Source: Comamonadaceae bacterium
Lineage (GTDB): Bacteria > Pseudomonadota > Gammaproteobacteria > Burkholderiales > Burkholderiaceae
Assembly: GCA_947484245.1 (NCBI GenBank)
Contig: CANKOT010000164.1
Location: 1-5,105, forward strand
Direction of reading: 5' to 3'
Length of the DNA stretch: 5,105 bases
Shown here: positions 1-5,105 of the stretch, in pieces
How the letters are laid out: every line of letters starts with the position of its first letter
Position numbering within the stretch: the stretch's first letter is position 1
Translations under genes and position numbers: made by a program
Notes under the pieces: generated by a model
What the model was told of the DNA's origin: nothing
The model's input: the letters and a program-made list of their open reading frames with translations, nothing else
Database searches by the model: none

Positions 1-1430
1 ATTGCCTTGTCTTGTCCAAACACCACACTCTTCAAATCGCGCTCAATGGTTTGCAACTTGCTGCGGTCGTCGTTGGACACATTGGCGGGCGGAATGCGTG
101 CAATCTTGGCCACGATGTCTTCCACTTCGGCTTTGCCGATGGTTTTCTTGCGCTTGAAAGCTGGCAAGATACGCTGCGCAGCGCCAGCTTCGTCAATCAC
201 GTCGATGGCCTTGTCGGGCAAGTGGCGGTCGTTGATGAATTTGGCCGACAACTCAGCAGCCGCTTGCAGCGCTGCGTTGGCGTACTTCACACTGTGATGC
301 TCTTCGAAGCGCGACTTCAAGCCCTTCAGAATATCGACTGTTTCTGCCACACTAGGCTCGACCACATCGACCTTTTGGAAACGACGTGACAAGGCTGCGT
401 CTTTTTCGAAGATGCCGCGGTATTCGGTAAAAGTGGTTGCACCAATGCATTTGAGCTGGCCACTGGACAGGGCAGGCTTGAGCAAGTTGGACGCATCCAA
501 AGTGCCGCCAGAAGCAGCACCCGCGCCAATCAGTGTGTGGATTTCGTCGATGAACAAAACTGCATGGGGCTTGTCTTTCAAGGCTTTCAAGACACCCTTC
601 AAGCGTTGCTCAAAGTCACCACGGTATTTGGTGCCCGCCAACAGCGCGCCCATGTCGAGTGAGAAAACCACGGCTTCTGCCAAAATTTCAGGCACGGTGC
701 CTTGCGTGATGCGCCAAGCCAAGCCTTCAGCAATGGCCGTTTTACCAACGCCGGCTTCACCCACCAACAAAGGATTGTTTTTACGGCGACGGCACAAGAT
801 TTGGATGGTGCGCTCAACTTCATATTCGCGGCCGATCAGGGGGTCAATCTTGCCCTCTTTCGCCAACTGATTCAGGTTCTGGGTGAACTGCTCCAAAGGC
901 GATGCCTTTTCATTGCGTTCAGAGCTGCCGCTACCCTCTTCATTTTCTGGTGAAGGCGCCGCGTCACTGCCCTTGGTGGCTTCTGGTGGATCGCTTTTGC
1001 GAATTCCGTGGGCGATGAAGTTGACAACGTCCAAGCGTGTAATGCCTTGCTGGTGCAAGTAGTACACAGCGTGCGAATCTTTTTCACCAAAAATGGCGAC
1101 CAACACATTGGCGCCAGTGACTTCTTTTTTGCCACTACCGGTCGACTGAACGTGCATGATGGCGCGCTGAATCACACGCTGAAAACCCAAGGTGGGTTGC
1201 GTGTCGACTTCTTCAGTGCCCGCTACTTGCGGCGTGTTGTCCTTGATGAAGGTGGCCAGCGATTGACGCAAATCGTCTACTTGTGCTGAGCATGCGCGCA
1301 GCACTTCTGCCGCGCTGGGGTTGTCCAGCAATGCCAAAAGCAAATGTTCAACGGTAATGAACTCGTGACGCTGCTGTCGCGCCTCAACGAAGGCCATGTG
1401 CAAACTGACTTCTAATTCTTGGGCAATCAT
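1..1430 (-). CDS. clpA: ATP-dependent Clp protease ATP-binding subunit ClpA (3' end outside window)
   Basis: AAA+ unfoldase that partners with ClpP in the cytoplasm, unfolding substrates and threading them into the protease. The first 476 residues are visible; E. coli ClpA has 758, so the second ATPase domain lies off the left edge. The N-domain (about 1-143, the ClpS docking domain) opens MIAQELEVSLHMAF. A polar Ser/Glu/Pro linker (about 146-180) leads to D1. D1 shows Walker A GEAGVGKT at 224-231 (Lys230), Walker B LFIDE ending Asp295-Glu296, and the paired arginines Arg349-Arg350 after FEKDAAL. These sit ten residues after E. coli K220, E286 and R339/R340. The fragment ends at FGQDKA, just before D2. 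The ATG start has AAGGA at 1437-1441, six bases upstream. It lies 103 bp after clpS, and I see no clear promoter in that gap. The frame is open throughout. Identity is near certain; only the missing C-terminus is unseen. Confidence 0.98.
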   Translation of the reverse strand, partial: MIAQELEVSLHMAFVEARQQRHEFITVEHLLLALLDNPSAAEVLRACSAQVDDLRQSLATFIKDNTPQVAGTEEVDTQPTLGFQRVIQRAIMHVQSTGSGKKEVTGANVLVAIFGEKDSHAVYYLHQQGITRLDVVNFIAHGIRKSDPPEATKGSDAAPSPENEEGSGSSERNEKASPLEQFTQNLNQLAKEGKIDPLIGREYEVERTIQILCRRRKNNPLLVGEAGVGKTAIAEGLAWRITQGTVPEILAEAVVFSLDMGALLAGTKYRGDFEQRLKGVLKALKDKPHAVLFIDEIHTLIGAGAASGGTLDASNLLKPALSSGQLKCIGATTFTEYRGIFEKDAALSRRFQKVDVVEPSVAETVDILKGLKSRFEEHHSVKYANAALQAAAELSAKFINDRHLPDKAIDVIDEAGAAQRILPAFKRKKTIGKAEVEDIVAKIARIPPANVSNDDRSKLQTIERDLKSVVFGQDKA

Positions 1431-1436
1431 GTGATT

Positions 1437-1441
1437 TCCTT
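1437..1441 (-). promoter_or_regulatory. Ribosome binding site of clpA
   Basis: AAGGA on the minus strand, six bases before the ATG at 1430. It is the best Shine-Dalgarno match in the clpS-clpA gap and fixes the clpA start. The rest of the gap (1442-1533) is AT-rich next to clpA, with TAATAT near 1464-1469, but no -35 element at a normal distance. I cannot support a separate clpA promoter there. Confidence 0.75.
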
Positions 1442-1533
1442 CAATGCCTTGCGGAGGTTAAAAATATTAGGTTGGGTGGATTTGTTGGATTGCAACTGCT
1501 TTATGCCACATTCTTGTCCAATTTTTGTGAGAT

Positions 1534-1911
1534 TCATGCCACAGGCTCGCTCACACACTGAAGTGGGTGTCCGGCCTGATTGGCTGCATCAAGCACTTGG
1601 TCGACCTTGGTAGCGGCCACGTCACGCGAGAAAACACCACACAGGCCTTTGCCATCCAAGTGAATTTTCAACATGATTTGTGTGGCCGCTTCTCTGTCTT
1701 TGTTAAAAAACTCTTGAAGCACCAAAACAACAAACTCCATGGGTGTGTAATCGTCATTCAACATGACAACTTGATACATCTGAGGCGGCCCGACCTTGGC
1801 CGGTCGTCTTTCTAAAACCACAGAATCGCTATTTCCGGGGGTACGAGCAGGGTCCCCAACCGATCCTGGGGGTGTTGGTGAATTTGGTTTTTTGGGTTTC
1901 TCTGTTGCCAT
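1534..1911 (-). CDS. clpS: ATP-dependent Clp protease adaptor ClpS
   Basis: N-recognin adaptor that binds proteins with bulky hydrophobic N-terminal residues and hands them to ClpA; it also changes ClpAP substrate choice. The product is 125 residues; E. coli ClpS has 106. The conserved core runs from about Met45 to the end, with [10 protein letters not shown] at 52-61 and GKGLCGVF at 87-94. The residues that hold the substrate N-terminus in E. coli (N34, D35, H66) and the gatekeeper M40 correspond to Asn52, Asp53, His84 and Met58, at a constant offset of 18, so the binding pocket looks intact. The first 44 residues form a Pro/Lys/Ser-rich tail that is probably disordered. The tail is about 18 residues longer than in E. 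coli. The first ATG is used; the Shine-Dalgarno before it is weak (GAATGAAA). A later start would only shorten the tail. It heads the clpS-clpA pair. Confidence 0.98.
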   Translation of the reverse strand: MATEKPKKPNSPTPPGSVGDPARTPGNSDSVVLERRPAKVGPPQMYQVVMLNDDYTPMEFVVLVLQEFFNKDREAATQIMLKIHLDGKGLCGVFSRDVAATKVDQVLDAANQAGHPLQCVSEPVA

Positions 1912-1975
1912 GATTTCATTCTATAGAGGCTGAGCGAAGTTCTGCACCGACCCCCTAAAAAGTCCTTATGCCGCA

Positions 1976-1992
1976 ATGCAACAATTTTGCAT
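1976..1992. repeat. 17-bp dyad (ATGCAA-N5-TTGCAT) between clpS and csp
   Basis: Perfect 6-bp half-sites, 1976-1981 and 1987-1992, separated by CAATT. The dyad sits in the divergent intergenic region, its centre about 28 bp upstream of the csp -35 element and 73 bp upstream of the clpS start codon. Its shape and place would suit an operator for a dimeric regulator, but 6-bp half-sites can occur by chance. No family is identified. Confidence 0.4.
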
Positions 1993-2011
1993 CAGTCGGG
2001 TAAACCTTGAA

Positions 2012-2040
2012 TTGACAACGTCAAAAACAGTGCTTTAAAT
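2012..2040 (+). promoter_or_regulatory. Sigma70-type promoter of the csp gene
   Basis: The -35 element is a perfect TTGACA at 2012-2017, followed by a 17-bp spacer and a -10 element TTAAAT at 2035-2040 (4 of 6 matches). Transcription would start near 2047, giving a leader of only about 26 bases before the start codon at 2073. A small dyad, TTGAC-AAC-GTCAA (2012-2024), overlaps the -35 element. A TATAAA at 2047-2052 has no -35 at a usable distance. Confidence 0.75.
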
Positions 2041-2062
2041 GACCTTTATAAATCAAATGGAT

Positions 2063-2066
2063 GGAG
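2063..2066 (+). promoter_or_regulatory. Ribosome binding site deciding the csp start
   Basis: GGAG, six bases before the ATG at 2073. It overlaps the alternative ATG at 2061, so it cannot serve that start. The ATG at 2073 also gives the usual family N-terminus (M-x-N/T-GTVKWFN). Confidence 0.75.
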
Positions 2067-2072
2067 ACATGC

Positions 2073-2312
2073 ATGCTCAACGGAACAGTGAAATGGTTCA
2101 ATGACGCTAAGGGATTTGGATTTATTCAGCCTGATGGCGGTGGTCCAGACGCCTTTGCGCACTTTTCTGCCATCACCATGGAAGGCTTCAAGAGCCTCAA
2201 AGAAGGTGCCAGGGTCAGCTTTGAATTAACCGATGGGCCCAAGGGCCCCATGGCGATCAACATTCAGTCTGAGCAGGGTGCGGTGCAGGAAGTTAAACCC
2301 GATTTGATTTAA
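2073..2312 (+). CDS. Cold-shock-domain protein, CspA family
   Basis: Small single-stranded nucleic-acid-binding protein of the OB-fold cold-shock family, acting in the cytoplasm as an RNA chaperone or antiterminator. Read from the ATG at 2073 it has 79 residues and opens [14 protein letters not shown]1 is KGFGFI at 13-18. RNP2 is AFAHF at 27-31, where the E. coli form is VFVHF; alanines here are common in betaproteobacterial homologues. The aromatic residues Trp8, Phe9, Phe15, Phe17, Phe28, His30 and Phe31 are kept. The domain ends near residue 66, and a short tail to Ile79 makes it about ten residues longer than typical Csp proteins. An in-frame ATG at 2061 would add METC, but GGAG at 2063-2066 lies six bases before 2073 and favours the later start. 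It is monocistronic, with its own promoter and terminator. Which paralogue (constitutive or cold-induced) cannot be told from this window. Confidence 0.95.
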   Translation: MLNGTVKWFNDAKGFGFIQPDGGGPDAFAHFSAITMEGFKSLKEGARVSFELTDGPKGPMAINIQSEQGAVQEVKPDLI

Positions 2313-2322
2313 GGAGTCCCAA

Positions 2323-2360
2323 GAAAAAGCGCTTCAGAAATGATTCTCAAGCGCTTTTTC
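2323..2360. terminator. Bidirectional Rho-independent terminator between csp and tRNA-Pro
   Basis: A perfect 12-bp inverted repeat, GAAAAAGCGCTT at 2323-2334 and its complement at 2349-2360. Inside it a C-C mismatch is followed by four more pairs (2336-2339 with 2344-2347) around a four-base loop. The 3' arm carries a run of five T on each strand, so it can stop csp transcripts moving right and tRNA-Pro transcripts moving left. It begins 11 bases after the csp stop codon and ends 9 bases from the tRNA 3' end. Confidence 0.88.
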
Positions 2361-2369
2361 AAACATCAA

Positions 2370-2446
2370 TGGTCGGCGTGGCGGGATTCGAACTCGCGAC
2401 CCCTTGCACCCCATGCAAGTGCGCTACCAGGCTGCGCTACACGCCG
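2370..2446 (-). tRNA. tRNA-Pro, anticodon GGG
   Basis: A 77-nt tRNA with an encoded 3' CCA (2370-2372). The acceptor stem CGGCGTG/CACGCCG pairs fully, with C1-G72 and discriminator A73 as bacterial prolyl-tRNA synthetase requires. The D-stem GCGC/GCGC and anticodon stem CTTGC/GCAAG pair perfectly. The anticodon loop ATGGGGT places GGG at 2410-2412, followed by G37, the usual TrmD methylation site. It reads CCC and CCU codons. The T-arm is GCGAG-TTCGAAT-CCCGC, so position 52-62 is an A-C mismatch; the other four T-stem pairs are Watson-Crick. It lies 31 bp after the MerR gene on the same strand and may be partly processed from that transcript. The sequence is close to E. coli proL in layout. 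Confidence 0.97.
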
Positions 2447-2457
2447 ACAAGCTTTAA

Positions 2458-2463
2458 ATTATA
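2458..2463 (-). promoter_or_regulatory. Probable -10 element of tRNA-Pro
   Basis: A perfect TATAAT on the minus strand, 11 bases before the mature tRNA 5' end, so the primary transcript would carry about five extra bases. The only good -35 match, TTGACA at 2476-2481, is just 12 bp away instead of about 17, and it overlaps the merR stop codon. No better hexamer lies at 16-18 bp. Promoter activity is therefore plausible but not secure. Confidence 0.5.
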
Positions 2464-2477
2464 GCCCGAGAATGCTG

Positions 2478-2963
2478 TCAATTTGAGAGCAGGTCTCTGA
2501 TATCCATCAATTCTCGGCGAAGGGTTGGCAGGCTGCTTGAAGCTTGCAAAGAAGATGCCCTCTGCGCACTTTCAGTGGCCATGGCGGAAGTTGCTTCACT
2601 TTGTGAAAAAGCTGACATGTCTTCATCGAAATCATCCATGTTTTCATCGTCTGAAGCGCTTAAATCGACAGCCTCTTTTCTCAAACCCTTTTGAGACTGC
2701 GCCAGTTCTTGCATTTTGTTGCGCGCACCGCTGATGGTGAATCCTTGCTCATAAAGCAAATCGCGAATACGGCGAATCATGAGCACTTCGTGGTGCTGGT
2801 AATAACGGCGATTGCCGCGGCGCTTGACCGGGCGAAGTTGCGTAAATTCTTGCTCCCAATAGCGCAGCACGTGCGGCTTGACACCGCAAAGCTCGCCCAC
2901 CTCACCAATGGTGAAGTAGCGCTTGGCTGGAATAGACGGGAGGGAGTTCTCCATTGAAATCAT
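2478..2963 (-). CDS. MerR-family transcriptional regulator (ihfA-linked type)
   Basis: DNA-binding protein of 161 residues. The MerR winged-helix domain covers about residues 15-85: helix-turn-helix from YFTIGEVGELCGV into HVLRYWEQEF (16-40), wing around RRGNRRYY (48-55), then VLMIRRIRDLLYEQGFTI (60-77). After a short stretch (to about 96) comes a Ser/Asp/Glu-rich, probably disordered region (about 98-145), closing with a helix-like LRRELMDIRDLLSN tail. There is no cysteine-bearing metal site or effector domain of the usual MerR sensors, so the ligand and target genes are unknown. The same gene follows ihfA in Pseudomonas and many betaproteobacteria. The first ATG is used; Met4 (ATG at 2952-2954) is an alternative, and neither has a good Shine-Dalgarno. 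The gene is 128 bp downstream of ihfA, a gap that holds possible hairpins. Confidence 0.95.
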   Translation of the reverse strand: MISMENSLPSIPAKRYFTIGEVGELCGVKPHVLRYWEQEFTQLRPVKRRGNRRYYQHHEVLMIRRIRDLLYEQGFTISGARNKMQELAQSQKGLRKEAVDLSASDDENMDDFDEDMSAFSQSEATSAMATESAQRASSLQASSSLPTLRRELMDIRDLLSN

Positions 2964-2985
2964 TAACTTGCTTGGGGGTTTGCAA

Positions 2986-2998
2986 GCTTACTCTAAGC
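2986..2998. repeat. 13-bp dyad upstream of the merR gene
   Basis: GCTTA-CTC-TAAGC, perfect 5-bp arms around three bases, 23 bp before the merR start codon. It could be an operator for self-regulation or a small hairpin in the mRNA leader. I found no matching -10/-35 pair around it, so its role is open. Confidence 0.3.
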
Positions 2999-3030
2999 AT
3001 GGGGGCCGCGTAAAGGGGCAAGTGATTAAA

Positions 3031-3060
3031 TTTTTGAAGGATTCAAAAAAATATTTTGAA
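3031..3060. repeat. Overlapping AT-rich inverted repeats after ihfA
   Basis: TTTTTGAA (3031-3038) is followed after three bases by TTCAAAAA (3042-3049), a perfect 8-bp dyad. The same TTCAAAA (3042-3048) also pairs with TTTTGAA at 3054-3060. Only one of the two hairpins can form at a time. On the minus strand the run of seven T (3045-3051) lies just downstream of the hairpin that covers the ihfA stop codon. Being almost pure A/T, these stems are weak. Confidence 0.4.
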
Positions 3061-3099
3061 GAGACTGAAAGTCAGAGAGATTCAGTGAACATCAGTCTC
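3061..3099 (-). terminator. Possible terminator or attenuator at the ihfA 3' end
   Basis: A perfect 8-bp inverted repeat, GAGACTGA at 3061-3068 and TCAGTCTC at 3092-3099 on the plus strand, one arm covering the ihfA stop codon. The arm at 3061-3069 can pair instead with TTCAGT at 3081-3086, giving a rival hairpin. On the minus strand a T-rich tract begins 3' of the stem, with seven T at 3051-3045 about nine bases on. The long loop and modest GC content make it a weak terminator; partial read-through into merR would be expected. Confidence 0.4.
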
Positions 3100-3421
3100 C
3101 CAATTTTTCATCCCCCTGAATGACCGCCTTCAGTTTGTGGCTTGCGTGAAAGGTGGACACCCGCCTAGCGTCAATCGGGACCAGTTCACCGGTGCGAGGG
3201 TTACGACCGGGTCGCGGTGCTTTTTCACGAATTTGGAAATTGCCAAATCCAGAAATTTTGACATCCGTTCCCTGAACCAATTGCGTGGCAATCAAATCAA
3301 AGAAAGAGTCAACCATGTCCTTTGATTCGCGCTTGTTCAGACCGATTTGTTCGAACAACAAATCAGCCAGATGGGCCTTGGTGAGCGCGGGCGTTTCTAG
3401 GCTTTCAACAGAAAAATTCAT
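3092..3421 (-). CDS. ihfA: Integration host factor subunit alpha
   Basis: Alpha subunit of IHF, the HU-family heterodimer that bends DNA sharply at specific sites and acts in nucleoid structure, transcription, replication and recombination. The product has 109 residues; E. coli IhfA has 99. From LTKAHLADLLFEQIGL (13-28) on, it follows E. coli IhfA with an offset of ten. The SGFGNF turn is at 57-62. RPGRNP at 70-75 ends in Pro75, equal to the intercalating Pro65 of E. coli, and ARRV at 85-88 continues the DNA-binding arm. The ten extra N-terminal residues (MNFSVESLETP) match the form usual in Comamonadaceae, and no later start codon precedes LTK. It begins 19 bp after pheT, with only a weak Shine-Dalgarno (GAAAG), so co-transcription and perhaps translational coupling with pheT are likely. 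The partner subunit gene ihfB is not in the window. Confidence 0.98.
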   Translation of the reverse strand: MNFSVESLETPALTKAHLADLLFEQIGLNKRESKDMVDSFFDLIATQLVQGTDVKISGFGNFQIREKAPRPGRNPRTGELVPIDARRVSTFHASHKLKAVIQGDEKLGD

Positions 3422-3440
3422 ATCAACTTTCAGGCCAGCA

Positions 3441-5105
3441 TTAAGCGCGCAGGCGGGCTGACAACTTCAATGCCAAATGATCCAACACAGCCTTGACTGT
3501 GGATTCAATTTGCACATCTGTCAATGAGGCTTCGTCACTGTTCAAAACAAGTCGCACGGCCAAACTTTTTTCAACACCGAGTGAGGCCTGAGGACGGAAC
3601 ACATCAAACAAAACAGCACTTCGAAGCAGACCTGCTGTAGGTGCAGCGTGAACAGTTGCCATCAATTCAGCGTGGGTTATTTTTTCTGCAACCACCACCG
3701 CAATGTCTCGTTCTACGGCTTGAAATTTTGGAACGCCTTGCGCCACGGGCACGCCTCTCTGCAGGACGGCCTCCAAATCGAGTTCGAACAAAATAGGCGC
3801 CTGCTGCAGGTCCCATGACTGACGCCAACGAGGATGCAACTCGCCCACATGGCCAATGGCCTTGTCATGCAAGAAAACTTGTGCACAACGTCCAGGGTGC
3901 ATGGCTGGATGTTCGGCCGACGCGAAAACTGGCTTGGCGGGTGCCAACAAAGCCTCAACCTCGCCTTTCACATCAAAGAAATCGACGTTTCGGACCTTGC
4001 CGCCCCAAGAAGTGGCTGACACAGGGCCATAAGCTACGCCCGATACACACATAGGCTGATTCAAACCTTCAACGGTGGTGTCTGAATCTTTGACCGAGGC
4101 ATCGCGTAAAAACACCCGCCCCAGTTCAAAGACACGCACGCGATCGGCTTTGCGGTCTAGATTGAACTTCACCACTTGCAACAACGATCCCAGAAGACTG
4201 GTGCGCATCACATTCATTTGGCTGGCAATAGGATTGAGCAACTTGAGGGGGTTGGGGTTACCGGCCAACTCATGCTCCCAACGCTCTTCAACGAAGCTGA
4301 AGTTGATGGTCTCTTGATAACCAAGCGCTGCCAAACTGCGACGCACAGCAAACGGGCCGCGAATATTTTCTTTGCGAATCTTGGCTGTGATGGGTGCCAA
4401 GGGTGGCGTGGTGGGCAGCTGGGTATAGCCCACCATGCGCGCCACCTCTTCAATGAGATCTTCTTCAATTTCCAAATCGAAGCGCCAGCTGGGAGGATTG
4501 ACCGTGATCAAGCCTTCTGTTTCTGAAACTTCAAAAGCCAAACCACGCAATGCATCGGCACATTGTTTCTGACTCAGGGCCATGCCAATCACTTTGTTGG
4601 CACGCGCCACGCGCAATGTCACGGGTTTGCGGACAGGCATGTTCAATTTTTGATCATCGACAGGGCCAATTTGCGTTGCAGATGTACCGCAAATATCAAT
4701 GACCAACTGAGTAATGCGCTCAATGTGATCAACCGTACTTTCAGGATCCACACCACGCTCGAAACGATGCCCTGCATCGGTTGAAAAGTTGTAACGACGT
4801 GAACGACCCGCAATGGCTTTGGGCCACCAGTAGGCGGCTTCGATGTAAATGTTTTGCGTGTCATCTGACACAGCAGTGGCATCGCCACCCATGATACCGG
4901 CCAGAGATTCCACTTGAGAGTCATCAGCAATCACACCCACCTTGTCGTCAACGGTGACTGTGTTGCCATTGAGCAGTTTCAATGATTCATTGGCTCGGCC
5001 CCAGCGGACTTGCAAACCGCCATGGATTTTGTTGAGGTCAAAGATGTGCGAAGGACGGCCAAATTCAAACATTACGTAGTTTGAGATGTCCACCAAGGGG
5101 CTCAC
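3441..5105 (-). CDS. pheT: Phenylalanyl-tRNA synthetase beta subunit (5' end outside window)
   Basis: Beta subunit of the alpha2-beta2 enzyme that charges tRNA-Phe; it binds the tRNA and edits mischarged Tyr-tRNA-Phe. The last 554 residues or so are present. They align with E. coli PheT (795 residues) at an offset of about 245, so roughly the first 245 residues lie off the right edge; the GTG at the edge is an internal valine codon. Domains in fragment numbering: B3/B4 editing domain (1 to about 155), B5 (about 159-230), catalytic-like core (about 250-445), and the C-terminal anticodon-binding FDX-ACB domain (about 456-554, with VERDIAVVV). The E. coli editing residues H265, G318, E334, T354 and A356 correspond to His20, Gly73, Glu89, Thr109 and Ala111, all kept. 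pheS would be expected upstream, to the right. ihfA follows in the same operon. Confidence 0.98.
   Translation of the reverse strand: MSPLVDISNYVMFEFGRPSHIFDLNKIHGGLQVRWGRANESLKLLNGNTVTVDDKVGVIADDSQVESLAGIMGGDATAVSDDTQNIYIEAAYWWPKAIAGRSRRYNFSTDAGHRFERGVDPESTVDHIERITQLVIDICGTSATQIGPVDDQKLNMPVRKPVTLRVARANKVIGMALSQKQCADALRGLAFEVSETEGLITVNPPSWRFDLEIEEDLIEEVARMVGYTQLPTTPPLAPITAKIRKENIRGPFAVRRSLAALGYQETINFSFVEERWEHELAGNPNPLKLLNPIASQMNVMRTSLLGSLLQVVKFNLDRKADRVRVFELGRVFLRDASVKDSDTTVEGLNQPMCVSGVAYGPVSATSWGGKVRNVDFFDVKGEVEALLAPAKPVFASAEHPAMHPGRCAQVFLHDKAIGHVGELHPRWRQSWDLQQAPILFELDLEAVLQRGVPVAQGVPKFQAVERDIAVVVAEKITHAELMATVHAAPTAGLLRSAVLFDVFRPQASLGVEKSLAVRLVLNSDEASLTDVQIESTVKAVLDHLALKLSARLRA

Noticed and set aside
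412..870. Open frame of 152 codons on the plus strand
   Set aside because: It lies wholly antisense to clpA, which has an unbroken frame with all the expected ATPase motifs. The plus-strand product resembles no family I know.
1567..1815. Plus-strand open frame antisense to clpS
   Set aside because: Shadow of the well-supported clpS gene; no ribosome binding site or recognisable domain.
2051..2063. IHF-like site AATCAA-N4-ATG before the csp gene
   Set aside because: It misses the consensus WATCAANNNNTTR at one base, but such near matches are common in AT-rich leaders and nothing else supports IHF control here.
2061..2072. Earlier csp start adding METC
   Set aside because: The ribosome binding site GGAG overlaps this ATG region and is correctly spaced only for the ATG at 2073, which also gives the family N-terminus.
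2923..3123. Plus-strand open frame of 66 codons across the merR start and the ihfA-merR gap
   Set aside because: No recognisable motif, low-complexity middle, and it overlaps merR and ihfA on the other strand. No convincing Shine-Dalgarno.
3502..3530. TTGACA on the minus strand inside the 3' end of pheT, as an internal ihfA promoter
   Set aside because: An internal promoter is known in E. coli pheT, but no -10-like hexamer lies 16-18 bp downstream of this match.
1..5105. Mobile element, phage, CRISPR or defence system
   Set aside because: Every gene belongs to the core genome in familiar neighbourhoods. I saw no transposase, integrase, spaced direct repeats, or tRNA-end duplication that would mark an attachment site next to the tRNA-Pro.

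Overview
This window looks like ordinary core chromosome of a betaproteobacterium. The protein sequences (an IhfA with a MNFSVESLETPALTK-type N-terminus, a Csp with an AFAHF motif, and the MerR protein beside ihfA) resemble Burkholderiales, most likely Comamonadaceae. That placement is my inference from remembered family sequences; no search was run. Base composition is moderate and even, and I see no insertion sequence, phage gene, CRISPR array or other sign of transfer.

Layout, left to right. (1) The left block is on the minus strand: clpS (1911 to 1534), then clpA (1430, running off the left edge). They encode the N-degron adaptor and the AAA+ unfoldase of the ClpAP protease. (2) A 149-161 bp divergent intergenic region separates clpS from a plus-strand cold-shock-domain gene (2073-2312). 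It holds a strong promoter for the csp gene and two small dyads. (3) A perfect 12-bp terminator hairpin (2323-2360), U-rich on both sides, lies between the csp gene and a convergent tRNA-Pro(GGG) gene (2446 to 2370, CCA encoded). (4) The right block is also on the minus strand, in transcription order pheT (enters from the right edge, ends 3441), ihfA (3421 to 3092), a MerR-family gene (2963 to 2478) and the tRNA-Pro. The order pheT-ihfA-merR-tRNA-Pro is familiar from Pseudomonas and related proteobacteria.

How the genes relate: ClpS delivers substrates with bulky hydrophobic N-terminal residues to ClpA. PheT is the beta subunit of phenylalanyl-tRNA synthetase and also carries the editing site. 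IhfA is the alpha half of the nucleoid protein IHF and follows pheT by 19 bp, as in many gamma- and betaproteobacteria. The MerR protein's target is unknown. The csp gene is a separate monocistronic unit.

I found no undescribed system. The points most worth a second look are small: alternative hairpins across the end of ihfA, an A-C mismatch in the tRNA T-stem, a shared bidirectional terminator, oddly spaced promoter-like hexamers overlapping the end of the MerR gene, and dyads upstream of the csp and merR genes. Every gap between genes is under 300 bases.
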